Assembly: GCA_009837725.1 (NCBI GenBank)
Contig: VXSY01000206.1
Coordinates: 1 to 33,968, forward strand
DNA from: Gammaproteobacteria bacterium
GTDB lineage: Bacteria > Pseudomonadota > Gammaproteobacteria > Pseudomonadales > Azotimanducaceae
Length of the DNA: 33,968 nucleotides
Direction: 5' to 3'
The notes beneath the pieces were generated by a model. The model did no database searches. It was not told the DNA's origin and saw only the letters and a program-made list of their open reading frames with translations. The position numbers and the translations under genes were made by a program. Within the stretch, counting starts at the first letter, position 1; each line of letters starts with the position of its first letter. This document shows, piece after piece, positions 25,139-33,912 of this stretch.

Positions 25139-25872
25139 GCTGCAGCCTCCCTAGCCACTGCCCGGTTTTTCCGTTCAATCAGGCTCTGCACGCGGGCGAG
25201 GGAGGCGAGCGCCATGAACATCGGCATCAGGTAGCCGCTCTCGTTGAACGCACCCAACACGTCGCCGCCAAGCGCCTGAACCTTCTCCTCGGCAACGCAG
25301 TGAAAGCCGAGCAACTGATTGCGCGAGCCATCGTTCAGTTCGATCTCGAAGGTGATGCTTTCGAGCAGTCCATGCTCGGCGAGCGCCGTACAGAAACCCT
25401 TGCTGTGGTCGATGCCGGCATAGATGGTTTCGAGGAGGTTCGCGGCGCTTTCGAGGTACGGCGTGCGCCCGCCCAAAGGGGCGAACAGCGCCTCGCCCAC
25501 CTCGGTGTTGACGCGGGGGTGGTCCATGTCGAGCGACAGCATGCGGGCACGCTCGGTGGCGCCTGGCCCGGTGGCCTCGCCGAAGCCGATGAGGAACGGC
25601 TCGCGCTGCACCATCGCCGGAATGTAGGGCGCTTGCCAGCCGTCCTCGGAGAGAAAGAGATTCTCGCCTTCCTGAAAGCCGAACAGCGCCACCGGGTAGT
25701 AGTCGCCGGCCGAGTTTTGCTGGAACAGAATCGGATAGTGTGCCTGCACGTTGCGGAACTCGAACGTGAAGGCCATCGCCAGCATGATGTCGTCGCCGTA
25801 GCGGGGCGAACGCTCGGTGATGATCTTCACGTCCTGATGGTCGACGTTGTTGAGCAGGGCGTAGTCAGGCAC
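25135..25872 (-). CDS. SapC family protein
   Basis: A 245-residue SapC-like protein. The family is named after a Campylobacter S-layer-associated gene but its function is not known. Features seen: a start with LLNNVDHQDVKI, AFTFEFRNVQAHYPILF, an internal block YPVALFGFQEGENLFL, and GWQAPYIPAMVQREPFLIGF, all characteristic. There is no signal peptide or membrane helix. The start overlaps the stop of the second halogenase gene by 8 nt, and its stop overlaps the cupin start by 4 nt. Such overlaps suggest stoichiometric expression and perhaps a complex with the halogenase and cupin proteins. Confidence 0.9.
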   Translation of the reverse strand: MPDYALLNNVDHQDVKIITERSPRYGDDIMLAMAFTFEFRNVQAHYPILFQQNSAGDYYPVALFGFQEGENLFLSEDGWQAPYIPAMVQREPFLIGFGEATGPGATERARMLSLDMDHPRVNTEVGEALFAPLGGRTPYLESAANLLETIYAGIDHSKGFCTALAEHGLLESITFEIELNDGSRNQLLGFHCVAEEKVQALGGDVLGAFNESGYLMPMFMALASLARVQSLIERKNRAVAREAAA

Positions 25873-27433
25873 CGTTGGCTGATCCTCCCGTCTGCTCGGC
25901 TATGGCGCGCAGCACTTCGCGATTCGTCGGCAGCCTTTGCTGCGCCTCGGCCGCCCTGGCGCGGCTGGCGTGGAACACCTGATCGGCCTCGGAGCGCATC
26001 GCCACGTAGGACGGCGAGTCGTCGCCGGCGTGGCGCGGGCGGAAGCCCATGCCGTAGAGGACGTATTGATAGCTGGCCGAGGGGAAGAGCTCATCGACGC
26101 GGGGGGCATCGTCGTGCCACGGTGGTTGCTGTTGCCACAGGAGCAGCTTGTCGGCGAGGCCCTCCGGCCAAGTGGCCAGGTCGCGGTGTGCGCGCCAGTA
26201 CGGCTCGTCCCGGGCGCTGGTGGCGTAATGCAGCTTGAGGAATTCGACGATGCGACCCCAGTGATAGCGTAGGCGCTCGTTGAAACGCCTTGCCACCGCG
26301 TCCATCACCTGCCTGGTGCGGGGCATTTGCTCGGCAACGATGGCGGCGGACTGTTCGACTAGCGCGAGGGCCGACGCTTCGAGCGGTTCCACGAATCCCT
26401 GAGACAACCCGATGGCGACGCAATTGCGATGCCAGAACGTGTCCCGATGGCCCGGCTCGAAGGCGATGCTGCGATAGGTGAGCGTTTCGGGCTGGATTTG
26501 CGGCGAGGTGCGCGCAACGTATGCCACCAGCGCAGCGCGCGCCGTGCTCTCGTCCATGTGGTCGCTGCCGTACACGGCACCAAGGCCGCGCCGGGTTTGC
26601 AGGCCGATGTCCCAGATCCAGCCGCTCGGCTCGGCGGTTGCCAGCGTTGCCGAGGCGATGGGCGCGTCGGGGTGGTGGTAGGGCACTTGCACGGCGATGG
26701 CGCGGTCGTTGAAGAGCACGTCGCGAGCCGAGACGAAGCGGCGGCGGAAGTGCCCGCCGATCAGCAGGGCGCGTTGCCCGGTGCAATCGACGAAGAGGTC
26801 TCCAGGTACGCGAACGCCGGTGTCGAGGGAGATGGCGGCAATGTCACCGTCCTCCAGCGACTCGATCTGCTCGACCTTGCCGGACACGTGCGCGACGCCC
26901 AGGCGCTGAACGGCATGCCGCTGCAGCAGTTCGGCAAACTTCCCGGCGTCGAGGTGGTAGGCGTAGTTAAAGGCAAATGCATACGGGGGCGCGGACGCCT
27001 CCTTCGGCGCTAGTCCCCGCTCGATGGCGGCCACCTGAGGTGTCGCAAAGCGCGCAAACGGCATATTCGGGCGCTCGCCGAGCCAATACTTCGCAGGGTT
27101 CAGGCGCACGTATTCCACCGGTAGGCTGAACGGATGGATGTATTCGTCCGTCTCACGTTGGCCCGACCAGCCGAGGAAGCGCGTGCCCTGCTTGAAGCTC
27201 GCGCTGCAGGCGTGAAGCATCTCGCCCTCGTCGATGCCGATGCGCTGCAAGGTTCGGCGCATCGACGGCCAAGTGCCTTCGCCAACCCCGATCGTGGCGA
27301 TATCCGGAGCCTCGACCAGCACCACCTGCAACGGCTCGCGCCAGTGGCGGCATTCGGCGGCAATGCGATTGGCGGCAATCCAACCGGCCGTGCCGCCGCC
27401 AACGATCACGACCTTCCGAGTCGCCCGATCCAT
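25865..27433 (-). CDS. Flavin-dependent tryptophan-halogenase-like protein (second, divergent motif)
   Basis: A 522-residue paralogue-like family member. The FAD motif GGGTAGW is at 12-18 and the catalytic Lys81 in ASFKQGTRFLGW is kept. The WxWxIP fingerprint is altered to WIWDIG (272-277), with Gly in place of the final Pro. Other family parts remain, including NYAYHLDAGKFA, FVDCTG, FWHRNCVAIGL and GFVEPLEASAL. It may halogenate, act as a flavin-dependent oxidase, or have lost activity. It is the second gene of the operon, 157 bp after the TonB-receptor stop, and overlaps SapC by 8 nt. Confidence 0.88.
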   Translation of the reverse strand: MDRATRKVVIVGGGTAGWIAANRIAAECRHWREPLQVVLVEAPDIATIGVGEGTWPSMRRTLQRIGIDEGEMLHACSASFKQGTRFLGWSGQRETDEYIHPFSLPVEYVRLNPAKYWLGERPNMPFARFATPQVAAIERGLAPKEASAPPYAFAFNYAYHLDAGKFAELLQRHAVQRLGVAHVSGKVEQIESLEDGDIAAISLDTGVRVPGDLFVDCTGQRALLIGGHFRRRFVSARDVLFNDRAIAVQVPYHHPDAPIASATLATAEPSGWIWDIGLQTRRGLGAVYGSDHMDESTARAALVAYVARTSPQIQPETLTYRSIAFEPGHRDTFWHRNCVAIGLSQGFVEPLEASALALVEQSAAIVAEQMPRTRQVMDAVARRFNERLRYHWGRIVEFLKLHYATSARDEPYWRAHRDLATWPEGLADKLLLWQQQPPWHDDAPRVDELFPSASYQYVLYGMGFRPRHAGDDSPSYVAMRSEADQVFHASRARAAEAQQRLPTNREVLRAIAEQTGGSANGA

Positions 27434-27590
27434 TCCGACCCCACGCGCTCTTGAGAACGCCCCTTCAAGGCACCTCGGCGATCATACAAGGCAGTCAAAC
27501 TCTCAGGAGGCTTGCGTCCCATTGCCGGCCCGGCATGCCAAGCGTCCCGCCCTCACTCCGGAGCAGTCGGAGGGTCGAGAACCCGCCGCA

Positions 27591-30587
27591 CTACAGCTTG
27601 TAGCGGAACCCGAAGTTGTAGCGAGGCCCTGCTTGCCCGGCGAACAGCGTTTGCATCCAGGCGCGGCCGAAGACGTGGGTCGTCTGGTCGTTGAGATTGA
27701 GCGCATCGACGTAGATCTGCATGTTCTCCGTGACCCAGTAGCTCGCGCTCAGGTCGAGCTGCTGATACGCGCCCACATAGGTAGGCGGGCCCGAGCCGAC
27801 GTTGTTCTGCCCGGTTCCGGCGAGGAAGTTGTCGCGCCAGTTGTAGGCCAGCCGAACGCTCAGCCCCTCCTTGTCGTAGAAGGCGATGAGGTTGGCCGAG
27901 TCGCTTAAGCCTGTCAGCACGAACTGCTGCGCCAGGCTGAAGTTGTCGTAGCCCACATCCGCATCGACGATGGTGGCGTTGGCGATGACGCCGAAGCCGG
28001 TGTCGCCGAAGTTGTGCTGGACGACGACCTCCCAACCCTTCATGGTCGCCTTCTCGATGTTGACCGGCACGGTCAGGTTGAACGGTGCCGATGGATCGCG
28101 GCCGGCCACGCCCGAAATGACGCCATTCGCGGCGTCCACCCCGGCGGCGTCGGCGCGGTTCTCTAGAATCCAGGTGTAGAGCAGGCCCGAATCCGAGCTG
28201 CCCGTGGCGGCGCGGGCTTCGTCGGCGAGGGGGCCGAGGCCTGGGTGCGGTAGGTCGAACGTGTTCTCCACCACCGACGCGGTGCCGATGAAGTTGTCCA
28301 CGTCCTTGACGAAGTAACCGAGCGCGGCGTAGTTGTCGTCGGCGTAGTACCACTCGAACGACAGGTCGTAGTTGCTCGATTCGAACGGCAACAGCCCCGG
28401 ATTGCCTCGGTTGCCGGTGCCGCCGTCGATCCGCACCAGCGAGTTGATGGTCTGGCCGCCTTGGATGTCGCCGTAGTTGGGCCGCGTCATGGTCTCGCTG
28501 GTGGAGAACCGGAACAACACATCCGAGGTGAGATCCAAGCGGAAGTCGATGCTCGGCAACAGCAGGTCGTAGCTGCCCGAGAGCTGCGTGAACTCCGGGT
28601 CTGCCTGAATGGCGTTGAGTTCGTTGCCGGCCACCCAGTTGATTGCCGTGTAGGCGGGCGAGAGCGCCTCCGACGAGACATCGGTGTCCTCGTAACGCAA
28701 GCCCAGGCGCAGCCCTGCCGGCATCGTGCCCCAAGTCCAGCCGAGGTTGGCCTGGGCGTGCAGTGCCGCCGACTCCTCCACCGTGCGGCGGTCGGACGTG
28801 AACCGGCTCGAAGTACAGAGCCCCGTGCCGCAATCCCCCATGTCCGTGAGTTGGAAGATGGTCGCATCGCCCGACGCCATGAGCGCCTCGGTGCGGGCCA
28901 CGAGCTCTGCCATGTCGAAGCGGTAGAACTCGGTTTGGCGGCGAGAATCGTCGCCGCCGGGAATCTGGTCGAAGGCATCCGCCGCAGAGTCGGGCGTCAA
29001 CAAATCGGCTATCGCGCCGGGTTGCGTCACCCCGCCCCATGCATCCCGCTGCACCACCGAACCTGCGGAGCGGTTGTTGACCTCGGTGAGCTGGATGCCG
29101 AAGTCGATGCTCTCGATCACACCGACGTCAAAGTCGTAGTGGCCGTCGAGACGGGTCTGGTTGATGCCCATTTTCGAGAGGTTGTTCTGGAACACACTGC
29201 CGGTGACGATCATGTCCTGCGGCGACAGCGGGTTCCGCAGCGTCAGCTCCAGCACCGGCAGTTCGTGGCCGAAGTAGCCGGTGGTGCGGTCTCGCGTGAA
29301 CGCCGCTGTGGAGAGCAGGGCGGAGTCGCCGAAGGGACTGTTGGGCGACCGTTCGGCGGTGGAGTCGTGGTAGTCGAACTCGAAGGTGAGTCGGTCCGTG
29401 GCATCCCAAAGCAGGTTGATGCCGGTGGCGCCGTTGCGCGCCTTCCACGCATCCTGGCCACCACCCATCGAGTAATCGCTGCCGGCCAGGTTTTCGGTAT
29501 AGACCCGAGGCGACGCTTGCGGGCCGTCGGTCCACAAGGTCTCCTGGGCGCCAAAGTTGAACCAAGCCGAGAGATTGCTGTAGGTGCGGTCGAGTTCCAC
29601 CTCCGAGAAGGTGTAGTCGAGGGTGGCGACGAGCGTATCGGTGGCTTGCCACTGCGCCGTGAGCTGGCCATTGGTGCGCAGGCGCGAGTATTCGGCCAGC
29701 TCGTAGCCGATGCTCTGCGGCACGGAGTAAAGGTCACCGGGACCGGGTCGGTTGATCTGGTTCGGATCGCCTTGGGGAGGAATGCCGCCCCACTCCGAGG
29801 GCCCGGCGCCGCACCAGCAGTTGTCCACTTCGCCCGGGAACGTGCGCCAGCCGCCGACGCTGGCCGTGTTGGCGCCGTTGTTGCGATCCTGCCGCACGGC
29901 GGAGAGGGCGATGCCCACCCGGTCGTCAGCGAAGGTGTTGGAAAAAAGCGCCGATATCTCCGGCGTGAAGCCACTGCCGTCCTCCGTGGAGGTGTCGTGC
30001 AGGCCACTGGCGGCGGCAGTGAAGTTCATGCCCGGCGCATCGAGGGGGCGGGTGGTGCGCACGTTCATGGTGGCGCCGATGCCCCCGGTGGGAACATCGG
30101 ACTGGCCGCTCTTGTACACCTCGACGGCACTGATGCCTTCCGAGGCCAGATTGCCGAAGTCGAACGACCGGCCGAGGCCACTGGAAGTGGGCATCTGGCG
30201 GCCGTTCAGGAGCACGAGGTTGAAGTCCGGCCCGAAGCCCCGGACGGTCACCCGAGCCCCCTCGCCGCGTTCGCGGTCGATGGAGACGCCGGTGATCCGC
30301 TGCAGCGACTCGGCGAGGTTGCTGTCCGGAAAGTCGCCGATGTCCTCGGCGGTGATGGCGTCCACCACGCCGTCCCGCGCCCGCTTGAGGTCCATGGACT
30401 CCTTCAGGCTCTGCCGGAAGCCGACCACGATCACCTCTTCGACGGCCCCCGGCAGCACCGCATCATCGGCGCCGGCCGACGGCTCCGGTTCTTGCGCCGT
30501 CGCCTGCTGCGCCGGGGCGAGGGCACTCGCGATCACGAGCGAAACCGCCGATGCAATCGGGGTTTTCCGGAACACGTCGCTTGGCAT
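27591..30587 (-). CDS. TonB-dependent receptor (Xanthomonas-Caulobacter type)
   Basis: A 998-residue outer-membrane receptor. A signal peptide (SAVSLVIASALAPAQQATAQ) ends near residue 32, and a TonB box-like EEVIVVGFR follows at about 50-58. The plug contains DAITAEDIGDFPDSNLAESLQRITGV, split around 77-102, and RVTVRGFGPDFNLVLLNGRQMPT, which mark the Xanth-Caul sub-family (TIGR01782). The barrel ends with NFGFRYKL. Such receptors typically import oligosaccharides too large for porins. The ATG is preceded by GGAGAGG. Two LacI-type operators lie in its promoter (30678-30726). It is the first gene of the receptor, halogenase, SapC, cupin, halogenase operon. Confidence 0.95.
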   Translation of the reverse strand: MPSDVFRKTPIASAVSLVIASALAPAQQATAQEPEPSAGADDAVLPGAVEEVIVVGFRQSLKESMDLKRARDGVVDAITAEDIGDFPDSNLAESLQRITGVSIDRERGEGARVTVRGFGPDFNLVLLNGRQMPTSSGLGRSFDFGNLASEGISAVEVYKSGQSDVPTGGIGATMNVRTTRPLDAPGMNFTAAASGLHDTSTEDGSGFTPEISALFSNTFADDRVGIALSAVRQDRNNGANTASVGGWRTFPGEVDNCWCGAGPSEWGGIPPQGDPNQINRPGPGDLYSVPQSIGYELAEYSRLRTNGQLTAQWQATDTLVATLDYTFSEVELDRTYSNLSAWFNFGAQETLWTDGPQASPRVYTENLAGSDYSMGGGQDAWKARNGATGINLLWDATDRLTFEFDYHDSTAERSPNSPFGDSALLSTAAFTRDRTTGYFGHELPVLELTLRNPLSPQDMIVTGSVFQNNLSKMGINQTRLDGHYDFDVGVIESIDFGIQLTEVNNRSAGSVVQRDAWGGVTQPGAIADLLTPDSAADAFDQIPGGDDSRRQTEFYRFDMAELVARTEALMASGDATIFQLTDMGDCGTGLCTSSRFTSDRRTVEESAALHAQANLGWTWGTMPAGLRLGLRYEDTDVSSEALSPAYTAINWVAGNELNAIQADPEFTQLSGSYDLLLPSIDFRLDLTSDVLFRFSTSETMTRPNYGDIQGGQTINSLVRIDGGTGNRGNPGLLPFESSNYDLSFEWYYADDNYAALGYFVKDVDNFIGTASVVENTFDLPHPGLGPLADEARAATGSSDSGLLYTWILENRADAAGVDAANGVISGVAGRDPSAPFNLTVPVNIEKATMKGWEVVVQHNFGDTGFGVIANATIVDADVGYDNFSLAQQFVLTGLSDSANLIAFYDKEGLSVRLAYNWRDNFLAGTGQNNVGSGPPTYVGAYQQLDLSASYWVTENMQIYVDALNLNDQTTHVFGRAWMQTLFAGQAGPRYNFGFRYKL

Positions 30588-30677
30588 CCGCCTCTCCTTC
30601 GCATACCCAGCCAGTCACGCAAAGCGCAACCGGTGACCGCACCGAAACGCCTTCGCTTGGCACCACGTCACCGCGGG

Positions 30678-30691
30678 TGACAACGTTGTCA
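30678..30691. promoter_or_regulatory. Predicted LacI-family operator, downstream site of receptor promoter
   Basis: TGACAACGTTGTCA is a perfect 14-bp palindrome beginning at the expected transcription start of the receptor operon. A bound repressor here would block initiation. It is 35 bp (centre to centre) from the upstream copy at 30713-30726. Confidence 0.75.
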
Positions 30692-30697
30692 GTGCCC

Positions 30698-30727
30698 TGT
30701 ATAGGGCAAGAAGGACAACGTTGTCAA
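30698..30727 (-). promoter_or_regulatory. Predicted promoter of the TonB-receptor operon
   Basis: On the minus strand a perfect -35 TTGACA (30727-30722) is followed by an 18-nt spacer and TATACA (30703-30698) as -10. The expected start is about 30691. The -35 lies within the upstream LacI operator and the downstream operator covers the start, a strong repressor layout. A small palindrome GCCCTGTATAGGGC spans the -10. Confidence 0.65.
30713..30726. promoter_or_regulatory. Predicted LacI-family operator, upstream site overlapping the -35 box
   Basis: GGACAACGTTGTCA contains the perfect 12-bp core GACAACGTTGTC, one base from the 30678-30691 site. It overlaps the TTGACA -35 hexamer. Two sites about 3.3 helical turns apart suggest cooperative binding or a repression loop. 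Confidence 0.75.
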
Positions 30728-30821
30728 GTTTGCCGGGGAGGGCGTGTGCGAACAGGGCTCGTCTCGTGTGGAGGGCTGGTTGCAACCTTCGGGCCTTGAT
30801 TGCTTCGCCTTCGGCGCGTGG

Positions 30822-30858
30822 AGCATCAACGTGTTGGGCGGTCGGTTCCGTGCGAGCG
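30822..30858. repeat. Dispersed intergenic motif, copy 2
   Basis: It shares AGCATCAACGTGTT and much of the following 22 bases with 3461-3496, allowing one insertion. On the minus strand it begins 21 nt after the PBP1B stop codon, mirroring the position of copy 1 behind the DUF6491-like gene. Confidence 0.4.
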
Positions 30859-30878
30859 CCTTGGGGTTCCGAGCGAGC

Positions 30879-33176
30879 TCAATGGCAGCCTGGCTTTGCT
30901 CGCAGCCGCTGTGGGTCGGTTACCGGGATCGACACGATGTTGCCGCAGCCGTAGTCGGCCAAGAGCCCCGTCTCGTATTCGATGGTGGCGTTGTCGGGGG
31001 CGGCCAGGGCGGGTTCGAGGTCGATGTTCGAGGCGAAGGCGTTCCACACGCGTAGGGCGCCAGCGGAGCCGGTCAGTTGGTGGCTGCCGCCGTCGTCGCG
31101 GCCAATCCAGACGACGCTCAGGTGCTTTGCGCCATAGGCGACAAACCAACTGTCGCGGTAGTCGTTGGAGGTGCCGGTCTTGCCGGCGACGCCGCGGTCG
31201 GCGTGGGGAGAGCGCTTGCCGGTGCCGTGGGTCATGGCGACTTGCAGGGCGCGGGTGAGGGTGGCGGCGTGTTCGAGTTCCACCGCGCTCTCGACTCGAA
31301 TCGGATAGCGCGACAGTGGTTCGCCGCTCGCATCCACCACCGCCAGCACGGTCTTCGCCGGGGTGGTGAAGCCGCCGCTTGCAAACACGGCGAACAGTTC
31401 AGAAAGCTGCATGGGTGAGAGCTGCACGGCGCCGAGCAGCAGCGACGGAAACGCCTGGGCTGTGACACCAGTGAGCGCCTCCACACGATGTGCCACCCGT
31501 TCGATGCCAAGGCTCATGCCGAGCCGCACCGTGGGCACGTTGAGCGAGTCTGCCAGCGAACGCACCAGCGGCACGGGGCCGCGATACTCGCGGTCGAAGT
31601 TGCGCGGCGACCAGTTGCCGTAGCCCGGCACGTCCAGCGTCACCGGGCGATCTTCGATGAGCGAGGCGAGGTCGTACTGGCCAGACTCGAGCGCCATCAG
31701 ATACACCAAGGGTTTGATGGCGGAACCGACCTGACGCCGGGCGCTGACGGCGCGGTTCATGCCGTAGCGCCCCGCCACGCGTCCGGCGACGATGGCCTGA
31801 ATGTCGCCGGTCTGGCTGCCGCGCACCACCATGCCGGCTTCCAGCGAGCCCTCGTCCATGCCGCGGTCGCGCTCGATCTGGGCCAGCGTTTCCGTGACCG
31901 CGGCTTGGGCCGCATCCTGCACGCGGGGCGCAAGCGTCGTGTAGACCGCGAGCCCCTCGCCGCCGAGCGTCTCGGCGTCGTAGTCGTCGGCCAGTTCCTG
32001 GCGAACCATGCGCAAGAAAGCCGGGTAGTAGCGTCCGGCGCGGCGCGTGGCGGCGAGGCCAATGTCCCGCGCAAGCGCCGCGTGGTATTCCTGTTCGCCG
32101 ATCAAGCCGAAATCGTGCATCGTGCCGAGGATGCGGTCGCGGCGTCCTTTGGCGCGTTCGGGGTGGCGGAACGGGTCGTAGTAGGAAGGTCCGCGGATCA
32201 CTGCCACCAACAGTGCAATCTCTTGCGCGCCGAGTTCGGCGATGGGCTTGTTGAAGTAGAACTGGCTGCCGAGACCGAAGCCGTGTACGGCGCGGGCACC
32301 GTCCTGACCCAAGTGGATTTCGTTGACATAGGAGTTCATCAGGTCGGCTTTCGTGAACCGCGCCTCGAGCAACACCGCGAAGGCGAGCTCCTTGAGCTTG
32401 CGGGCAAAGCTGCGCTCGTTGGTGAGGTAGTAGGAGCGCACGAGCTGTTGGGTGAGGGTGCTCGCGCCTTGGCTCAACTCGCCCGTGGAGAGGTTCACCC
32501 ACGCGGCGCGCACGATGCCCTTGAGGTCGAAACCGGGGTGGGAGTCGAAGGTGCGGTCCTCCACCGCCTTTAGCGTGGCTGGCAATAGCGGCGGGGTCTC
32601 CTCCGGCGAGAGGATCAGCCGGTCTTCCCCGTGGCTGGGAAAGAAGCTGCCAACCTGCGGCGGTTCCAGCCGAGCGATGGGCAACTCGCCGCCGGCGCCA
32701 TCGTCGATGCGCACCACGCGGCCTTCTTCGAACTCGATGGCGAGGGGAAGCTCGCCCCGCTCGCCGTCGCCGAAGCGGAAGGGCCGCAGCACGGCGCGCA
32801 AGGTGTTGCCTCGAGCCGACCAACTGCCGGGGGCATTCGCGAACTCCACCTCCCGGTAGCCGAGCCGCGTGAGCTCCGCCACGGCATCGCGTTGGGACAG
32901 CGCCGCGCCCGGGTAGAGCTCGACTGGCGCCGCGTATATGCGCGCTGGCAAGGACCAACGCCGGCCCTCAAACGTGCTCGTGATCTGGCGGTCGAGGAAG
33001 AACAGGTAGCCGGCGATGGCGATGATGCCTGCGAACCCCACGGCGCAACCCCATCGCAGGCAAAACAGCGAGGCCCGCCAGAGTCGCGACCGCTGCTTGC
33101 GCCGTGTGCCTCGCCGCTTGCCCTTGCCCCTCGCGGGACGTTTGCGTCGTGGTGGCTTGCGTTTACGCTGCGCCAT
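30879..33176 (-). CDS. mrcB: Penicillin-binding protein 1B, bifunctional glycosyltransferase/transpeptidase
   Basis: A 765-residue class A PBP that polymerises and cross-links peptidoglycan at the outer face of the inner membrane. A very basic cytoplasmic tail (about 1-33) precedes one membrane anchor near 40-61. A UB2H-like region follows, where LpoB binds in E. coli. The GT51 domain has VEDRTFDSHPGFD with catalytic Glu206 and QGASTLTQQLV at 236-246. The transpeptidase has SAIK (Ser485/Lys488), SLN (544-546) and KTGTS (666-670). Order and length fit PBP1B. It starts 9 bp after the DsbA-like stop, so the two are probably co-transcribed. Confidence 0.95.
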   Translation of the reverse strand: MAQRKRKPPRRKRPARGKGKRRGTRRKQRSRLWRASLFCLRWGCAVGFAGIIAIAGYLFFLDRQITSTFEGRRWSLPARIYAAPVELYPGAALSQRDAVAELTRLGYREVEFANAPGSWSARGNTLRAVLRPFRFGDGERGELPLAIEFEEGRVVRIDDGAGGELPIARLEPPQVGSFFPSHGEDRLILSPEETPPLLPATLKAVEDRTFDSHPGFDLKGIVRAAWVNLSTGELSQGASTLTQQLVRSYYLTNERSFARKLKELAFAVLLEARFTKADLMNSYVNEIHLGQDGARAVHGFGLGSQFYFNKPIAELGAQEIALLVAVIRGPSYYDPFRHPERAKGRRDRILGTMHDFGLIGEQEYHAALARDIGLAATRRAGRYYPAFLRMVRQELADDYDAETLGGEGLAVYTTLAPRVQDAAQAAVTETLAQIERDRGMDEGSLEAGMVVRGSQTGDIQAIVAGRVAGRYGMNRAVSARRQVGSAIKPLVYLMALESGQYDLASLIEDRPVTLDVPGYGNWSPRNFDREYRGPVPLVRSLADSLNVPTVRLGMSLGIERVAHRVEALTGVTAQAFPSLLLGAVQLSPMQLSELFAVFASGGFTTPAKTVLAVVDASGEPLSRYPIRVESAVELEHAATLTRALQVAMTHGTGKRSPHADRGVAGKTGTSNDYRDSWFVAYGAKHLSVVWIGRDDGGSHQLTGSAGALRVWNAFASNIDLEPALAAPDNATIEYETGLLADYGCGNIVSIPVTDPQRLRAKPGCH

Positions 33177-33185
33177 GCGTCGCCC

Positions 33186-33863
33186 TCAGGCGCCGCGTTG
33201 TGCCAGCAGTTCCTCGATCAGTTCGTCCAGGTTCGCCAGCGCCTGCTTTCTTCCGACGCCCATGTTGATGATGTACTTGCCGTCCACGACGAGGGAGGGC
33301 ACGGCGAAAACGCCAATGGCCGCGGACTCTGCGGCGTCGCGCTCCACGGCGGAAGCGGTGGCGGCGGAACCCACCGCCGCCAGAAACGTCCCGCGGTCGA
33401 TGCCGTAGCCGCCGACGAAGTCCGCCATGGCCTCGGCGGTGAGGAACTGGCGGTTGCGGTCGTGGATGGCGCGGAAGATGCGTGCATGGTTGGCGTCCAA
33501 GGCACCGTGGCGTTCGAGGGCCACATGGGTTCTCGCCAGTACCCGCAGGGGGCCGGAGTACGATGCATGCACCCGCCGGAATGTCACGCCATCGGGCAGG
33601 TTCTGTTGCCAGCCCTCGATGAGTTCGTCGAGATTGCGGCAATGGATGCAGGCCCAGGAGAAGTACTCCACCACCTCCACATCGCCGTCGCCGTCGGGCC
33701 GGTCTTCGAGCACCTGATACGGCTCGTCGGCACCGCCGAAACCGAGGCTGTAGCCGATGCCGACGATGGCGACGAGAGCTACCACCGCGCCGATGCCGGC
33801 GCTGATGGTGATGCGCGCCCGCGCCACCTGCTTCGCACTCGATTGCCTGCGCCGCTTGGCCAT
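33186..33863 (-). CDS. Membrane-anchored DsbA-like thioredoxin-fold protein
   Basis: A 225-residue thiol:disulfide interchange-like protein. A basic N-terminus (MAKRRRQSSAKQ) precedes one hydrophobic helix at about 19-41 and a periplasmic thioredoxin-fold domain. The redox motif CIHC (Cys72-Cys75) follows VVEYFSWA, and a Val-cis-Pro (188-189) is in FAVPSLVVDGKY, both as in DsbA. A helical insertion lies between them. It may be an anchored oxidase rather than soluble DsbA, so I leave the symbol blank. It is encoded directly before mrcB and divergently from the partial plus-strand gene. Confidence 0.88.
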   Translation of the reverse strand: MAKRRRQSSAKQVARARITISAGIGAVVALVAIVGIGYSLGFGGADEPYQVLEDRPDGDGDVEVVEYFSWACIHCRNLDELIEGWQQNLPDGVTFRRVHASYSGPLRVLARTHVALERHGALDANHARIFRAIHDRNRQFLTAEAMADFVGGYGIDRGTFLAAVGSAATASAVERDAAESAAIGVFAVPSLVVDGKYIINMGVGRKQALANLDELIEELLAQRGA

Positions 33864-33912
33864 GGCCGAAGTTTATACTCGCGCTCCCGCGAAGCGAAGG
33901 TGGGGCTAGGGT

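Noticed and set aside
28461-30680. A 739-codon plus-strand ORF opposite the TonB receptor
   Set aside because: It is an antisense shadow of a GC-rich coding gene; its translation has no recognisable domain, whereas the minus strand encodes a complete receptor.
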